A stretch of 17,496 bases of DNA from Endomicrobiia bacterium (GCA_009782015.1 WQUP01000007.1:1-17496), one strand, 5' to 3'. Counted from the first letter of the stretch, positions 7,134 to 14,356 are shown. Made by a program: numbers and translations. Notes: generated by a model from the letters alone, not told the origin.

Positions 7134-9965
7134 ATGCCGTCTGAAATTTTAAACATACCGTTATCTGAAAATATCATAGATTTCGCTTCGGATTATCTTG
7201 CCGGAAAAGGCGATAAAACCGCATTGATAAGCGGCGGCCGCCGGCCTTTTCTGTTTATAAAGAGGAAGCTCGCTCTTGAAAAGCGTTCAGCATTTTATCC
7301 TCCTTCGTTTTTTACAAATGACGATTTTATCGATAACATAATTTTTGAAAATACGGATTGCGCCAAAGTTTCGGATATTGAAGCTGCATATATGCTTTAC
7401 AAGTGCATTTTGGCGCAAGCGCCGGAAATGCTCAAGGGCGGGATGGAAGCATCGTTCGCCAGCTTTATTCCGTGGGCGTTCGAGATTCTGTCTTTTATAG
7501 AACAGCTGGATCTTGAAAACGTTTCCCGCGACAAACTCATGAGCATAAAAGCCAATGCGGAAATAGGATACGATGTTCCCGAGAACATAAATCTTCTGCT
7601 GAAAAACATATTTGCCATAAGGGATTCATTTCATGCGGCGCTTGAAAAGAACTCCCTGTGCACGAAAGGCCTCTCTTTTGCGAAAGCCGCACAGTTTGAC
7701 GCGCGTATCCTTTCGCGCGGTTTTGAAGAGATCATTCTCTTTGCGCCTTTTTATCTTCATAAAACCGAAATGGAAATATTTAAAAAAATATTCGACGCGG
7801 GAAAGCTGACCGTTATGATACACGGCGATGCCGGAGAGTATGAAACTTTGGCGAAAATCTATTCGGCTTTCGGGCGCAGGCCGTCCGGTTTTCAGGGCGG
7901 GCGCAAAAAATCTTCCGACGGATTCGACCTTAACGTTTACTGCGCTTATGACGGACAGTCTCAAGCCGCTCTGCTGAAAAACCTTTTGAAAAAAGCGCCG
8001 AAAGATGATATGGAGAATACCGTAATCGTCGTTCCCGATGAAAAGCTTTTGCAGCCCGTTATAAGCGAGATAACGAATGAAGTCGGAGATTTTAACGTCT
8101 CCGCGGGATACCCCGCTTTCAAGACGGCTGTCGTTACTCTTGTAAAAGACATTGTGCGGGCGCAGCTTTCAAGAAAAGGGAAGTCATATTACGCAAAGGA
8201 TATGATGAAATGCATTTCAAATCCGCTTGTTAAAAATATGCGTTTCTCGAAAGCCTCGGCGCTGCCTGCGGTAATTGCCCATAAAATTGAAGAGGCTCTT
8301 GATTCTTCGTCGGGAGGAAAACTGTCCGGCAGATCTTTTGTCGGGTTGGACGAAATTCTCTCCGATAAAGAACTTATCGGAACAATATCTGATACGGCCG
8401 GGAAAAACGGCGGGATCTTAAGCTCCGAAGAGCTTAAAGATGCATTAAAAGACATATTTTCTTTTTTATTTGACGGATGGGAAAAAATCGAAACGCTAGA
8501 ACAATGCGCTGCGGCTTTGACCGCTTTTATAGGCAAATTGTCGGATGCCGGTACATTGGAAAAGCATTATCTCAACGGAGCCTCGGCGCAAATGCTTTTG
8601 ACCGCGTCGCGCGACATAGGACGCGGAGAAGTGTCTAAACTCAAATTTTTGCAAAGCGACGTTTTAAATATATTTCTGGATTTGATAAAGGACAAAAAAA
8701 TAGCTCTTCCCGGCTCCCCTCTAAAAGGCATGCAGATTCTCGGGCTTCTTGAAGCAAGGAATCTTTCTTTTAAAAACGTGTTTGTGATAGGCATGACGGA
8801 TTCCGCAATGCCTGCCGTGAAAAAAGAATCTCCGCTTGTTCCGAGAGAAATAATGTTTTCTCTCGGCATAGAGATGGCAGGCAGAGAGTATGAGATACAG
8901 GCGTACCACTTCAACAGGCTTGCCGCCGGAGCGAAGAATCTGAATCTCATATATCCCGATAACGAAAAGGAAGAAAGAAGCAGATTTATAGAGCAGCTCA
9001 TCTGGAAAAAACAGGAAGAAAAAGGCGACATTGCGGCTTTTGAAGCAAGGGGCTTTGCCCCTGGTATTTTTACGGCGGCGCGGATTGGAAGATGTTCTTA
9101 TGCGAAAACTCCGGCAATCAAAGAATGCCTGAAAAAAATGAAATATTCATACAGCCGCATAGATACTTATTTGAGATGCAGGCTGGAGTTTTACTTTAAA
9201 TACGTGCTGGGACTTGACGAAGGAGCGGAAGTAGGCAAAGAGATTTCAGGGAGTGATATAGGCACTTTTGTACATAAATTTTTGCAGGGAAATTTTTGCG
9301 AAGGGGTAACGTCGGAACAGGTAAAAAGCAAAGAGTTCGGAAAATCATACGTTGCCGATCTTCTGGAGCGATTTGAAAATACTCCGGCATTAAACTCCAG
9401 AGAAGACGCGTTTTTGATAAAGGAAGTGCTTGAGCACAGAATGCGCGGAGTGCTGGATTTTGAGCGTTCAAGAGAATTCGGCTCCGTTTATGCCTGCGAG
9501 AAGGAGTATGTTTCCGAAATAGAATGCAAAACCGGAAAATATACTCTGTACTGCGTAATAGACAGAATAGACCGCAGCGGGATGAAGTATTCGATTTTTG
9601 ATTATAAAACCGGCAGGGTTGACTCTCCGCTTCTTTCAAAGCGTTTCGGCGAGCTTATTGCCGGCGGCTATGACAGGGATAAAGTCAAAAAGGCTGTAAA
9701 ATCGCTTCAGCTTCCGCTGTATAAATATATTTTTGAAAAAAATGAAAGCTCCAAGATATCGGAATGCGCCGTATATGACGTTAAAAAAGCCGAAACAATC
9801 GATTTTTTTGAAAGCGTTGAAGAAGACGCCGGCGCCGTATTTGAAAGCTGCATGAACATAATCATGGACACTCTTGACGAAATTAACTCGGGAGACGCGT
9901 TTGAATTTCATGGAAAAGACGAGCCGGACTGCGCAAACTGCAAGTTTTTTTATATGTGCAGATAA
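7134..9965 (+). CDS. addB: AddB-like nuclease subunit with Fe-S cluster cysteines
   Basis: A 943-residue partner for the AddA-type protein. The N-terminal half resembles an inactivated SF1 helicase: the place where Walker A would lie reads LISGGRRPFLF, without GKT. A conserved-looking LLEARNLSFKNVFVIGMTDSAMP segment is at about 539-560. The C-terminal RecB/Cas4-like nuclease has YSYSRIDTYLRCRLEFYFKY (671-690), GTFVH with His714, VIDRID with Asp810, FDYKTG with Asp823 and Lys825, and a LQLPLYKYIF helix. Cys682 together with Cys933, Cys936 and Cys942 matches the split four-cysteine 4Fe-4S signature of AddB-type nucleases. The ATG at 7134 has AAGGA about 8 bases upstream. The gene sits downstream of addA, separated only by the octamer hairpin. 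Assignment as AddB rests on the nuclease, the cysteines and the neighbour. Confidence 0.85.
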   Translation: MPSEILNIPLSENIIDFASDYLAGKGDKTALISGGRRPFLFIKRKLALEKRSAFYPPSFFTNDDFIDNIIFENTDCAKVSDIEAAYMLYKCILAQAPEMLKGGMEASFASFIPWAFEILSFIEQLDLENVSRDKLMSIKANAEIGYDVPENINLLLKNIFAIRDSFHAALEKNSLCTKGLSFAKAAQFDARILSRGFEEIILFAPFYLHKTEMEIFKKIFDAGKLTVMIHGDAGEYETLAKIYSAFGRRPSGFQGGRKKSSDGFDLNVYCAYDGQSQAALLKNLLKKAPKDDMENTVIVVPDEKLLQPVISEITNEVGDFNVSAGYPAFKTAVVTLVKDIVRAQLSRKGKSYYAKDMMKCISNPLVKNMRFSKASALPAVIAHKIEEALDSSSGGKLSGRSFVGLDEILSDKELIGTISDTAGKNGGILSSEELKDALKDIFSFLFDGWEKIETLEQCAAALTAFIGKLSDAGTLEKHYLNGASAQMLLTASRDIGRGEVSKLKFLQSDVLNIFLDLIKDKKIALPGSPLKGMQILGLLEARNLSFKNVFVIGMTDSAMPAVKKESPLVPREIMFSLGIEMAGREYEIQAYHFNRLAAGAKNLNLIYPDNEKEERSRFIEQLIWKKQEEKGDIAAFEARGFAPGIFTAARIGRCSYAKTPAIKECLKKMKYSYSRIDTYLRCRLEFYFKYVLGLDEGAEVGKEISGSDIGTFVHKFLQGNFCEGVTSEQVKSKEFGKSYVADLLERFENTPALNSREDAFLIKEVLEHRMRGVLDFERSREFGSVYACEKEYVSEIECKTGKYTLYCVIDRIDRSGMKYSIFDYKTGRVDSPLLSKRFGELIAGGYDRDKVKKAVKSLQLPLYKYIFEKNESSKISECAVYDVKKAETIDFFESVEEDAGAVFESCMNIIMDTLDEINSGDAFEFHGKDEPDCANCKFFYMCR

Positions 9966-9970
9966 CGGCG

Positions 9971-10065
9971 GAAGATTGGAAGTTCGGCAGCTCGGCAAAG
10001 ACAACGACAAGGGGCATTGCCGTACGCCGTTGCTGAGCTGCCGAACTTCTGAGCTGCTAATCTTC
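9971..10065. repeat. Inverted repeat with octamer-array arms (copy D, after addB)
   Basis: The left arm (9971-9994) has three phased 8-mers: GAAGATTG, GAAGTTCG and GCAGCTCG. The right arm (10034-10065) has four, read on the minus strand as GAAGATTA, GCAGCTCA, GAAGTTCG and GCAGCTCA. Three right-arm units pair with the three left-arm units, so the arms differ by exactly one extra octamer. The element starts five bases after the addB stop. The loop contains CAAAGACAACGACAA, related to the loops at 7058 and 14390. Confidence 0.85.
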
Positions 10066-10082
10066 GGCGCGCTTTGCGCGCC
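10066..10082. repeat. GC hairpin shared with the heptamer elements
   Basis: GGCGCGC-TTT-GCGCGCC forms a 7-bp stem directly after the right arm of the octamer element. The core GCGCGCTTTGCGCGC also occurs inside the heptamer element at 752-766 and, in reverse complement, at 12130-12144. No T-run follows, so it is not a standard terminator. It lies immediately before the -35 box of the next promoter. Confidence 0.7.
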
Positions 10083-10111
10083 TTGAAAGCGCGCAAATAA
10101 AAAGATAGAAT
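10083..10111 (+). promoter_or_regulatory. Predicted sigma70-type promoter for the DUF4833-DUF2914 pair
   Basis: TTGAAA (10083-10088) and TAGAAT (10106-10111) are separated by exactly 17 bases. Transcription would begin near 10118, leaving a short leader with AAAAGGAGA before the GTG start at 10141. Confidence 0.65.
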
Positions 10112-10140
10112 CTACAAGCCGATTAAAAGGAGAGATTCAA

Positions 10141-10644
10141 GTGAAAAGATTTTTTGTTGTTCTTGCCATGACATTCCTTCTTTCCGCGCCTTTATTTGCC
10201 CAAACTGCCAAGGAATTATTCAGAATAGAGAGAAATACGAATGCCAATATAGTGCGTTACGATGTAGTTCTAAATGACGACGGAACTATAAATGCAAACA
10301 GGCCTATAGATTCGTATTGGCTTTTGCTTGCCGGCAATGGACAGCGCGAAGAAATTACGGCTTTTCAAAGAAGGGCTTACGGTTTTACTATAAGGCAGAA
10401 CGATGCCGGCGGCTATTTTTCAATGTTTCTGACGGCCGTAAAAGACAGAGAGATAAAGGTGTATGTAAAAGACGGCGAGCCAAAGGCTGAAATACTGATA
10501 AACGGCGCTCCTGCGTTTCTTTCTTCAGTCTATGTGGACGCTTCAAGCGGGATGTTTGGAATCCCGAGAGTTAATTTCTACATACTGAACGGCATTGACA
10601 TGGAAACCGGCGGGCAGGTGTCGGAAAAGATAGCAAATAGATAA
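10141..10644 (+). CDS. Exported DUF4833-like protein
   Basis: A 167-residue protein starting at a GTG preceded by AAAAGGAGA at good spacing. A Sec signal peptide is clear, with probable cleavage after LFA (residue 20). The mature part opens LFRIERNTNANIVRYDVVLNDDG and continues with PIDSYWLLLAGNGQREEITAFQRRAYGF, which I recognise from memory as DUF4833-like. The rest is predicted beta-rich. The biochemical role is unknown. It has its own promoter and is probably cotranscribed with the DUF2914 gene 16 bases downstream. No lipobox or membrane anchor is seen, so it should be periplasmic or secreted. Confidence 0.75.
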   Translation: MKRFFVVLAMTFLLSAPLFAQTAKELFRIERNTNANIVRYDVVLNDDGTINANRPIDSYWLLLAGNGQREEITAFQRRAYGFTIRQNDAGGYFSMFLTAVKDREIKVYVKDGEPKAEILINGAPAFLSSVYVDASSGMFGIPRVNFYILNGIDMETGGQVSEKIANR

Positions 10645-10660
10645 CAGGGAGGCACAAAAG

Positions 10661-11089
10661 ATGAGAAAGGTTAGTTTGTTGTTGGCGTTTGCAGTAATGA
10701 TTGGCGCGGGAAGCATGGTTTTTGCGCAGAACAACACGCAACAGGCGGCGCAAGAGAAATCGAAATCCGCTCTTACGGTGACCGATTCGGCTGTCTGCAC
10801 GGCCATTGCCGACAGAATGCCGGAAGGAAAAGCCGCCGAATTCGGCTCCGACGTTACGAAAGTTTATTATTGGACTAAAATCGAAGGCGCGACTGAAAAT
10901 ACTCCCGTGAAACACGTATGGTATGCCGGCGATGCCGTAATAGGCGAAGTTCCTTTGACGGTGACAACTTCTCCGTTTAGAACCTGGAGTTCAAAAACGC
11001 TTTATCCGGGACTTTCGGAAATGTCTGTGGAAGTCGTTGACGCGGACGGAAACGTGCTGAAAAAAGATACTTTTACGGTTAAACAATAG
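10661..11089 (+). CDS. Exported DUF2914-family protein
   Basis: A 142-residue protein with a strong ribosome binding site (GGGAGG) before its ATG. The signal peptide ends at about residue 22 (SMVFA before QNN), followed by a short Gln/Lys-rich linker. The remaining domain has the marks of DUF2914: an early VCTAI, VYYWTKIEGA, VKHVWYAGD, SPFRTWSSKTLYPG, and a final strand VEVVDADGNVLKKDTFTV. The fold is likely an immunoglobulin-like beta sandwich, and the function of the family is not established. A terminator follows the stop codon, so this closes the short operon with the DUF4833-like gene. Confidence 0.82.
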   Translation: MRKVSLLLAFAVMIGAGSMVFAQNNTQQAAQEKSKSALTVTDSAVCTAIADRMPEGKAAEFGSDVTKVYYWTKIEGATENTPVKHVWYAGDAVIGEVPLTVTTSPFRTWSSKTLYPGLSEMSVEVVDADGNVLKKDTFTVKQ

Positions 11090-11103
11090 AGAACTAAAAA
11101 TCG

Positions 11104-11141
11104 CGGCGGAGCGTTTTGAAATGCTCCGCCGGATTTATTTT
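11104..11141 (+). terminator. Intrinsic terminator after the DUF2914 gene
   Basis: A 9-bp GC-rich stem (CGGCGGAGC at 11104-11112 with GCTCCGCCG at 11123-11131) is followed by GATTTATTTT. The T-run is interrupted, so termination may be incomplete. That could let transcription reach the pilin gene 12 bases further on, for which no separate promoter fits in this gap. Confidence 0.65.
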
Positions 11142-11153
11142 AAGGCGGTTAAA

Positions 11154-11570
11154 ATGAATAAAAAATCAGGATTTACGCTTGTAGAACTTGTTATTGTGAT
11201 TGTTATTCTCGGCATTCTGTCGCTTGTTGCGGTTCCGATTTACAGAGGCCGCGTCAAATCTTCCATGGCTACCGAGGCAAAAGCATTGCTCGCCGAAGTA
11301 AGCGCATCGCAAGAAATTTACAAGGCGCGCACAGGGTCATTCTTTTCTTCCTCGACTTTCAAGTCAATCTCCCGCGACAATAACGTCACTGAAATAGGAG
11401 TGGACTCAAGAAGAAACAGGTATTTCAATGATTTTAGTTGGCAGGGAGATAACAACGGTAATATGACTATATGGACTACAGGCAACACCAACTCTCAAGC
11501 GAGCGGTATGACGCTTTCGCTTACATATTTTGCAACCGCTCCTCAGGTGATAAACGAAGATAAAATGTAA
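11154..11570 (+). CDS. Type IV pilin-like / pseudopilin protein
   Basis: A 138-residue prepilin. I chose the ATG at 11154, preceded by AAGGCGG; an upstream in-frame ATG at 11121 lies inside the terminator stem. The leader MNKKSG is followed by FTLVELVIVIVILGIL, the class III signal with cleavage after Gly6 and the conserved Glu at position +5 of the mature protein. The rest is a long N-terminal helix (to about residue 60) and a small globular domain rich in Ser, Asn and Thr, without the C-terminal disulfide pair of many major pilins. No prepilin peptidase or assembly ATPase gene is nearby, so it relies on genes elsewhere. Major pilin, minor pilin and type II secretion pseudopilin cannot be told apart here. 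Confidence 0.88.
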   Translation: MNKKSGFTLVELVIVIVILGILSLVAVPIYRGRVKSSMATEAKALLAEVSASQEIYKARTGSFFSSSTFKSISRDNNVTEIGVDSRRNRYFNDFSWQGDNNGNMTIWTTGNTNSQASGMTLSLTYFATAPQVINEDKM

Positions 11571-11583
11571 TGAAAGGTATTTA

Positions 11584-11619
11584 AAAAAAAAGAGCCTCCG
11601 GAAAGGGGGCTCTTTTTTT
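11584..11619 (+). terminator. Intrinsic terminator after the pilin gene
   Basis: GAGCCTCC (11592-11599) pairs with GGGGGCTC (11105 plus 500, i.e. 11605-11612) through a 5-nt loop, with one T-G pair. A-run and T-run flanks extend the stem, and seven T residues follow. The symmetrical A/T flanks could let it work in both directions. Confidence 0.88.
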
Positions 11620-11644
11620 ATGACTTCATTATTTGAAATATACC

Positions 11645-11767
11645 CCGCGGACTTGCCGCGCGGAACCGCTTAGATGTCATTCCCGCGAAAGCGGGAATCC
11701 AAGTTTAAAAATAGATTGCGGCTCGGAGGCCGCAATGACAACTGGTACCGCACAGCTTGCTGTGCGG
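11645..11767. repeat. Cluster of unrelated perfect palindromes, including a dRS3-like unit
   Basis: This gene-free stretch holds four compact hairpins: CGCGG-ACTTG-CCGCG near 11646-11660; ATTCCCGC-GAAA-GCGGGAAT at 11679-11698; ATTGCGGC/GCCGCAAT with a 6-nt loop at 11715-11736; and CCGCACAGC-TT-GCTGTGCGG at 11748-11767. The second fits the ATTCCC-N8-GGGAAT pattern of the dRS3 repeat of Neisseria, and similar palindromes occur in many bacteria. The second and third share flanks: GTCATTCCC on one side and CAATGAC on the other. Confidence 0.75.
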
Positions 11768-11811
11768 ATGTTCATTTTTTATAAATAACGGCAGTATGAT
11801 AAACTTGAATA

Positions 11812-11969
11812 ATGATACGCGCCTTCGGCGCATGAGAAATGATACGTTGCCTTGCGGCAACATGATACGATATGTCCTTGTTGTTAATGTATCCGAAGGA
11901 TACGTATCATGTGGACAATGTCCACGTATCATTTCCGAAGGAAGTATCATGTCCTGCAGGACATATCAT
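11812..11969. repeat. Array of seven ATGATAC/GTATCAT 7-mers separated by different mini-hairpins
   Basis: ATGATAC occurs at 11812, 11839 and 11862. Its reverse complement GTATCAT occurs at 11904, 11926 and 11944, with ATATCAT at 11963. Between them are short perfect palindromes that differ in sequence: GCGCC-TTC-GGCGC (11819), GTTGCC-TTGC-GGCAAC (11846), GTATCC-GAA-GGATAC (11889), GTGGAC-AAT-GTCCAC (11911), TTCC-GAA-GGAA (11933) and GTCCTGCAGGAC (11951). Orientation of the 7-mers flips once, near 11869-11888, the only non-palindromic stretch. The array ends 8 bases from the tRNA 3' end. No significant coding frame is supported here. Confidence 0.85.
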
Positions 11970-11977
11970 TGTATTTA

Positions 11978-12060
11978 TGCCGAGGATGGGATTTGAACCC
12001 ATACACCCTTGCGAGCACAGGCTTCTGAGACCTGCGTGTCTGCCGTTCCACCACCTCGGC
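11978..12060 (-). tRNA. tRNA-Leu (anticodon CAG)
   Basis: Read on the minus strand, the 83-nt gene has acceptor stem GCCGAGG/CCTCGGC with discriminator A. Its D-arm contains GGTGGAACGGCAGACAC. The anticodon stem is CAGGT/GCCTG around loop CTCAGAA, giving anticodon CAG for CUG codons. A long class II variable arm of about 15 nt and a T-arm ATGGG-TTCAAAT-CCCAT follow. The long variable arm and the similarity to other bacterial tRNA-Leu sequences make the type firm. The 3' CCA is not encoded (the following bases are TAAATAC), so it must be added by CCA-adding enzyme. Confidence 0.96.
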
Positions 12061-12069
12061 GCTAACTTC

Positions 12070-12181
12070 AATGATTAATGATAAATGGTTAATGGTAAAC
12101 GTCGGAGCGGCAAAGCCGCAATAATAGTTGCGCGCAAAGCGCGCTCATTAATTAACCATTAATCATTAACCATTTATCATT
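12070..12181. repeat. Inverted repeat with heptamer-array arms (copy E)
   Basis: The left arm (12070-12097) is four tandem 7-mers, AATGATT, AATGATA, AATGGTT and AATGGTA. The right arm (12154-12181) is four units of the complement, preceded by ATTAATT. Eighteen bases pair without mismatch at the outer end. The core holds a GCGGC-AAA-GCCGC hairpin and GCGCGC-AAA-GCGCGC. Compared in reverse complement, nearly the whole 112-bp element matches the copy at 715-826. The end of the right arm contains the stop codon of the minus-strand MATE gene, as the other copy does for the receiver gene. Confidence 0.88.
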
Positions 12182-13565
12182 GCATTTCAATCACTCTCAT
12201 CTTTTTCCACTTGCCTGTTTTATATCTTAAATAGAAAGAAGTTGCAAGCGCTCCGGCGTAAAATACCATTACGCCCCAGCAAACATACAGATTCATTTTC
12301 AGCACAACCACGACAATATACATAGGTATCGCGGCGGCAAGCACCGAAAGAGTTATCAAAATTTTCATCACAAATGCCGTGTCTCCCGCGCCTTTTATTG
12401 CCGCTGCCGAAATTATATTGAGCGGATCGAAAACGGAGTACAAAGCCACAAACCTCAAAAGGTTTATCGTCATGGGGCGTATCTGCTCTATTATGCCTGC
12501 TTCCGCGCCCCTTGAAAATGGGTATATGAGGATATTCGGTATGAAAATATATCCGAGAACTATCAAGGCCGTATATGCGTACACAACGTGCAGCGCGGTC
12601 TGAACGCTTATCTGCGCAATGGACGCCTTGTTCCTTCCGAGATACTGGCCGACAAGAATGGAAGTCGTTATGCCGCAGCCTATCAGAGGCATGAACGCCA
12701 GATGGTTTATGTTCAGGGCTATGTTGGTAGCCGAAAGCTCGGAAATCCCTATAGTGCCTATAATCAGGATAAAAAAAGTAAAGCCGGCCATATCGAAGAA
12801 AAACTGCACGCCGTTTGGCAGGCCGAATTTCAAAAGCCTTTTAATAAAGTTCATATCCAGGGCCGCAAAGCGCGTATTGTACTTTTCGTCATTTGCTTTG
12901 GACTTTATCAGGATTATAAACGCCAGGCTCATGAGAACGGAAGCGCAAATGCTTGCGATTCCCGCTCCTTCTATGCCAAGCTCCGGAAAGCCGAAATTGC
13001 CGAATATCAGAAGATAATCTAAAATCACGTTTAAGATTATACCGGCTATGTTTATCTGCAGAATTACACCTGTCTTTCCTTGTCCGGCGTAAAAACCCGA
13101 CAAAGCCGAAGCCGCAAGAGACGGAAAAGCGCCGTAGCATAAAACCCGGAAGTATTTTATCTCTTCGGCTGCGATATCAGGCGCATGTCCTACAAAGTCA
13201 AAAATATTTTTTGCAAAGAATGATACGGCAAATATTATCAAAGCTCCGGCAAAAGCCAGATAAAAACTCTGCCATACGCAGCGCCCTATGGAGCGGTACT
13301 CTTTTTTTCCGTAGTACTGCGAAACAAAGACATCTATATATGAGACCGTTCCTATAAAAAAGCTCATTATGGAAAAGTTGAGCATTCCTGCCGGAAGCGC
13401 CGCGGCAAAAGCCGCCTCGGAATGCCACGCCAGAAAAAATCTGTTTATAAAGCTTTGCAATGCCCAGGCGCCCGTGGATATTATCAGCGGAAACGCTACG
13501 GCAAGGAATTCCCCGTATCCGCCGGCGCAGCCCCATCTTCTTTTTATGTGCCTGACAAATGACAT
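12177..13565 (-). CDS. MATE-family multidrug/cation exporter
   Basis: A 462-residue integral inner-membrane protein of the MatE (NorM-like) superfamily, which exports organic cations in exchange for Na+ or H+. I chose the ATG at 13565 because AGGAG lies 7 bases upstream; an in-frame ATG nine codons earlier lacks such a site. About 12 hydrophobic segments are visible. The two MatE halves show paired features: AVAFPLIISTGAWALQSFINRFFLAWHS near the N-terminus (written in part) and FGLPNGVQFFFDMAGFT in the second half, with GAGIASICASVL and AAAIKGAGDTAFVMK as further family marks. The length is typical. It is transcribed divergently from the MORN_2 gene. The stop codon lies inside the heptamer repeat. 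Substrate cannot be predicted. Confidence 0.92.
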   Translation of the reverse strand: MSFVRHIKRRWGCAGGYGEFLAVAFPLIISTGAWALQSFINRFFLAWHSEAAFAAALPAGMLNFSIMSFFIGTVSYIDVFVSQYYGKKEYRSIGRCVWQSFYLAFAGALIIFAVSFFAKNIFDFVGHAPDIAAEEIKYFRVLCYGAFPSLAASALSGFYAGQGKTGVILQINIAGIILNVILDYLLIFGNFGFPELGIEGAGIASICASVLMSLAFIILIKSKANDEKYNTRFAALDMNFIKRLLKFGLPNGVQFFFDMAGFTFFILIIGTIGISELSATNIALNINHLAFMPLIGCGITTSILVGQYLGRNKASIAQISVQTALHVVYAYTALIVLGYIFIPNILIYPFSRGAEAGIIEQIRPMTINLLRFVALYSVFDPLNIISAAAIKGAGDTAFVMKILITLSVLAAAIPMYIVVVVLKMNLYVCWGVMVFYAGALATSFYLRYKTGKWKKMRVIEMQ

Positions 13566-13590
13566 TTTACCGCTCCTAATATTGAGTAAC

Positions 13591-13596
13591 ATTATA
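13591..13596 (-). promoter_or_regulatory. Predicted -10 box for the MATE gene
   Basis: A perfect TATAAT reads on the minus strand here, 25 bases before the chosen MATE start. No good -35 hexamer stands at 16-18 bases upstream, so this is a weak or activator-dependent promoter prediction. Confidence 0.5.
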
Positions 13597-13627
13597 CTTT
13601 TTTATAAGGCTGATTTTACGATTCGTC

Positions 13628-13656
13628 TTGAAAATGCAATATAAAATTATTAAAAT
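13628..13656 (+). promoter_or_regulatory. Predicted sigma70-type promoter for the MORN_2 gene
   Basis: TTGAAA (13628-13633) and TAAAAT (13651-13656) are separated by 17 bases. The start would fall near 13663, about 29 bases before the ATG, with GGAG at 13681-13684 as ribosome binding site. It diverges from the MATE -10 box. Confidence 0.62.
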
Positions 13657-13691
13657 ACTTTCGCAAACAAGGCTCCCCGCGGAGAAAAACC

Positions 13692-14351
13692 ATGAAAAAA
13701 ATAACGCCGTTTGTGTTGTTTCTTTTTTGTGTTTTTGCTTCCGGCGCCGTTGCCGAAAACACCAGGAAAGTGATTTCATCCGGCTACTCTGAAGGCAATC
13801 CTAAAAAAGAAGTCGCTTATTACGGCAACAGCGGCAAAGAAGTCGCCAGAGAATACTATCATATCGACGGCAGAGTGATGGGCGTAAAAGGCAGCATACC
13901 GGATGGCGAGATACTCGAATATTATCCCGACGGCGCTGTAAAAAGCAAAGCGCTCTACCGGTCAAATCTGATGGTTGAAGAGACCGAATACTGCGATGAC
14001 GGCGCAAAAAAATCGCGCACTCTCAACGAATGGTCAGGAAGAAATCTTGTAAAGACCGGCAACATCATATACTATCCGGACGGTTCGGTTCAGCGGGAAA
14101 TAACTATGGACGGCGACGGAATCGGGACAAGCAGGGTTTACTACAAAACCGGAGAGCTTTTTGAAGAGTCGTCTATGGAAAACGCCTGCAGAAGCGGTCC
14201 GGCAACGCAGTACTACAAAAGCGGAAAAAAGAAGCTTACGGGTTTTATGAAAGACGACGCGCTTGACGGCCCGGCAAAAGAGTACGGCGAAAACGGAAAC
14301 GTGATTGAAAAATCGATATATAAAAACGGCAAAAAGACGGAAAAATTATAA
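13692..14351 (+). CDS. Secreted MORN_2 (YwqK-type) repeat protein
   Basis: A 219-residue protein with a clear signal peptide (cleavage likely after GAVA, residue 21). It consists mainly of MORN-variant repeats of the type YYPDGxxxxE...G, starting at about residues 72 (GEILEYYPDG), 123 (GNIIYYPDG), 144 (GTSRVYYKTG), 169 (GPATQYYKSG) and 193 (GPAKEYGENG). Such repeats form extended beta-meanders. YwqK in Bacillus is annotated as an antitoxin-like protein, but this exported copy has no toxin neighbour, so I do not infer that role. It is headed by its own promoter and lies upstream of two outer-membrane-type genes, which suggests an envelope function. An octamer hairpin follows the stop. Confidence 0.82.
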   Translation: MKKITPFVLFLFCVFASGAVAENTRKVISSGYSEGNPKKEVAYYGNSGKEVAREYYHIDGRVMGVKGSIPDGEILEYYPDGAVKSKALYRSNLMVEETEYCDDGAKKSRTLNEWSGRNLVKTGNIIYYPDGSVQREITMDGDGIGTSRVYYKTGELFEESSMENACRSGPATQYYKSGKKKLTGFMKDDALDGPAKEYGENGNVIEKSIYKNGKKTEKL

Positions 14352-14356
14352 CGGCA

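Noticed and set aside
3987..9965. Novel anti-phage defence operon
   Set aside because: The two large genes carry the expected AddA and AddB motifs and are adequately explained as a recombination helicase-nuclease; nothing nearby suggests a dedicated defence island.
11812..11969. CRISPR array
   Set aside because: Repeats are only 7 nt, flip orientation midway, and the intervening pieces are short self-complementary palindromes; no cas gene is present.
11757..12078. Small open frames in the palindrome region
   Set aside because: They read through the hairpin array and the tRNA gene antisense, have no ribosome binding site and no recognisable protein features.
13692..14351. Toxin-antitoxin module based on YwqK similarity
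   Set aside because: The protein carries a signal peptide, and neither neighbour resembles a toxin.
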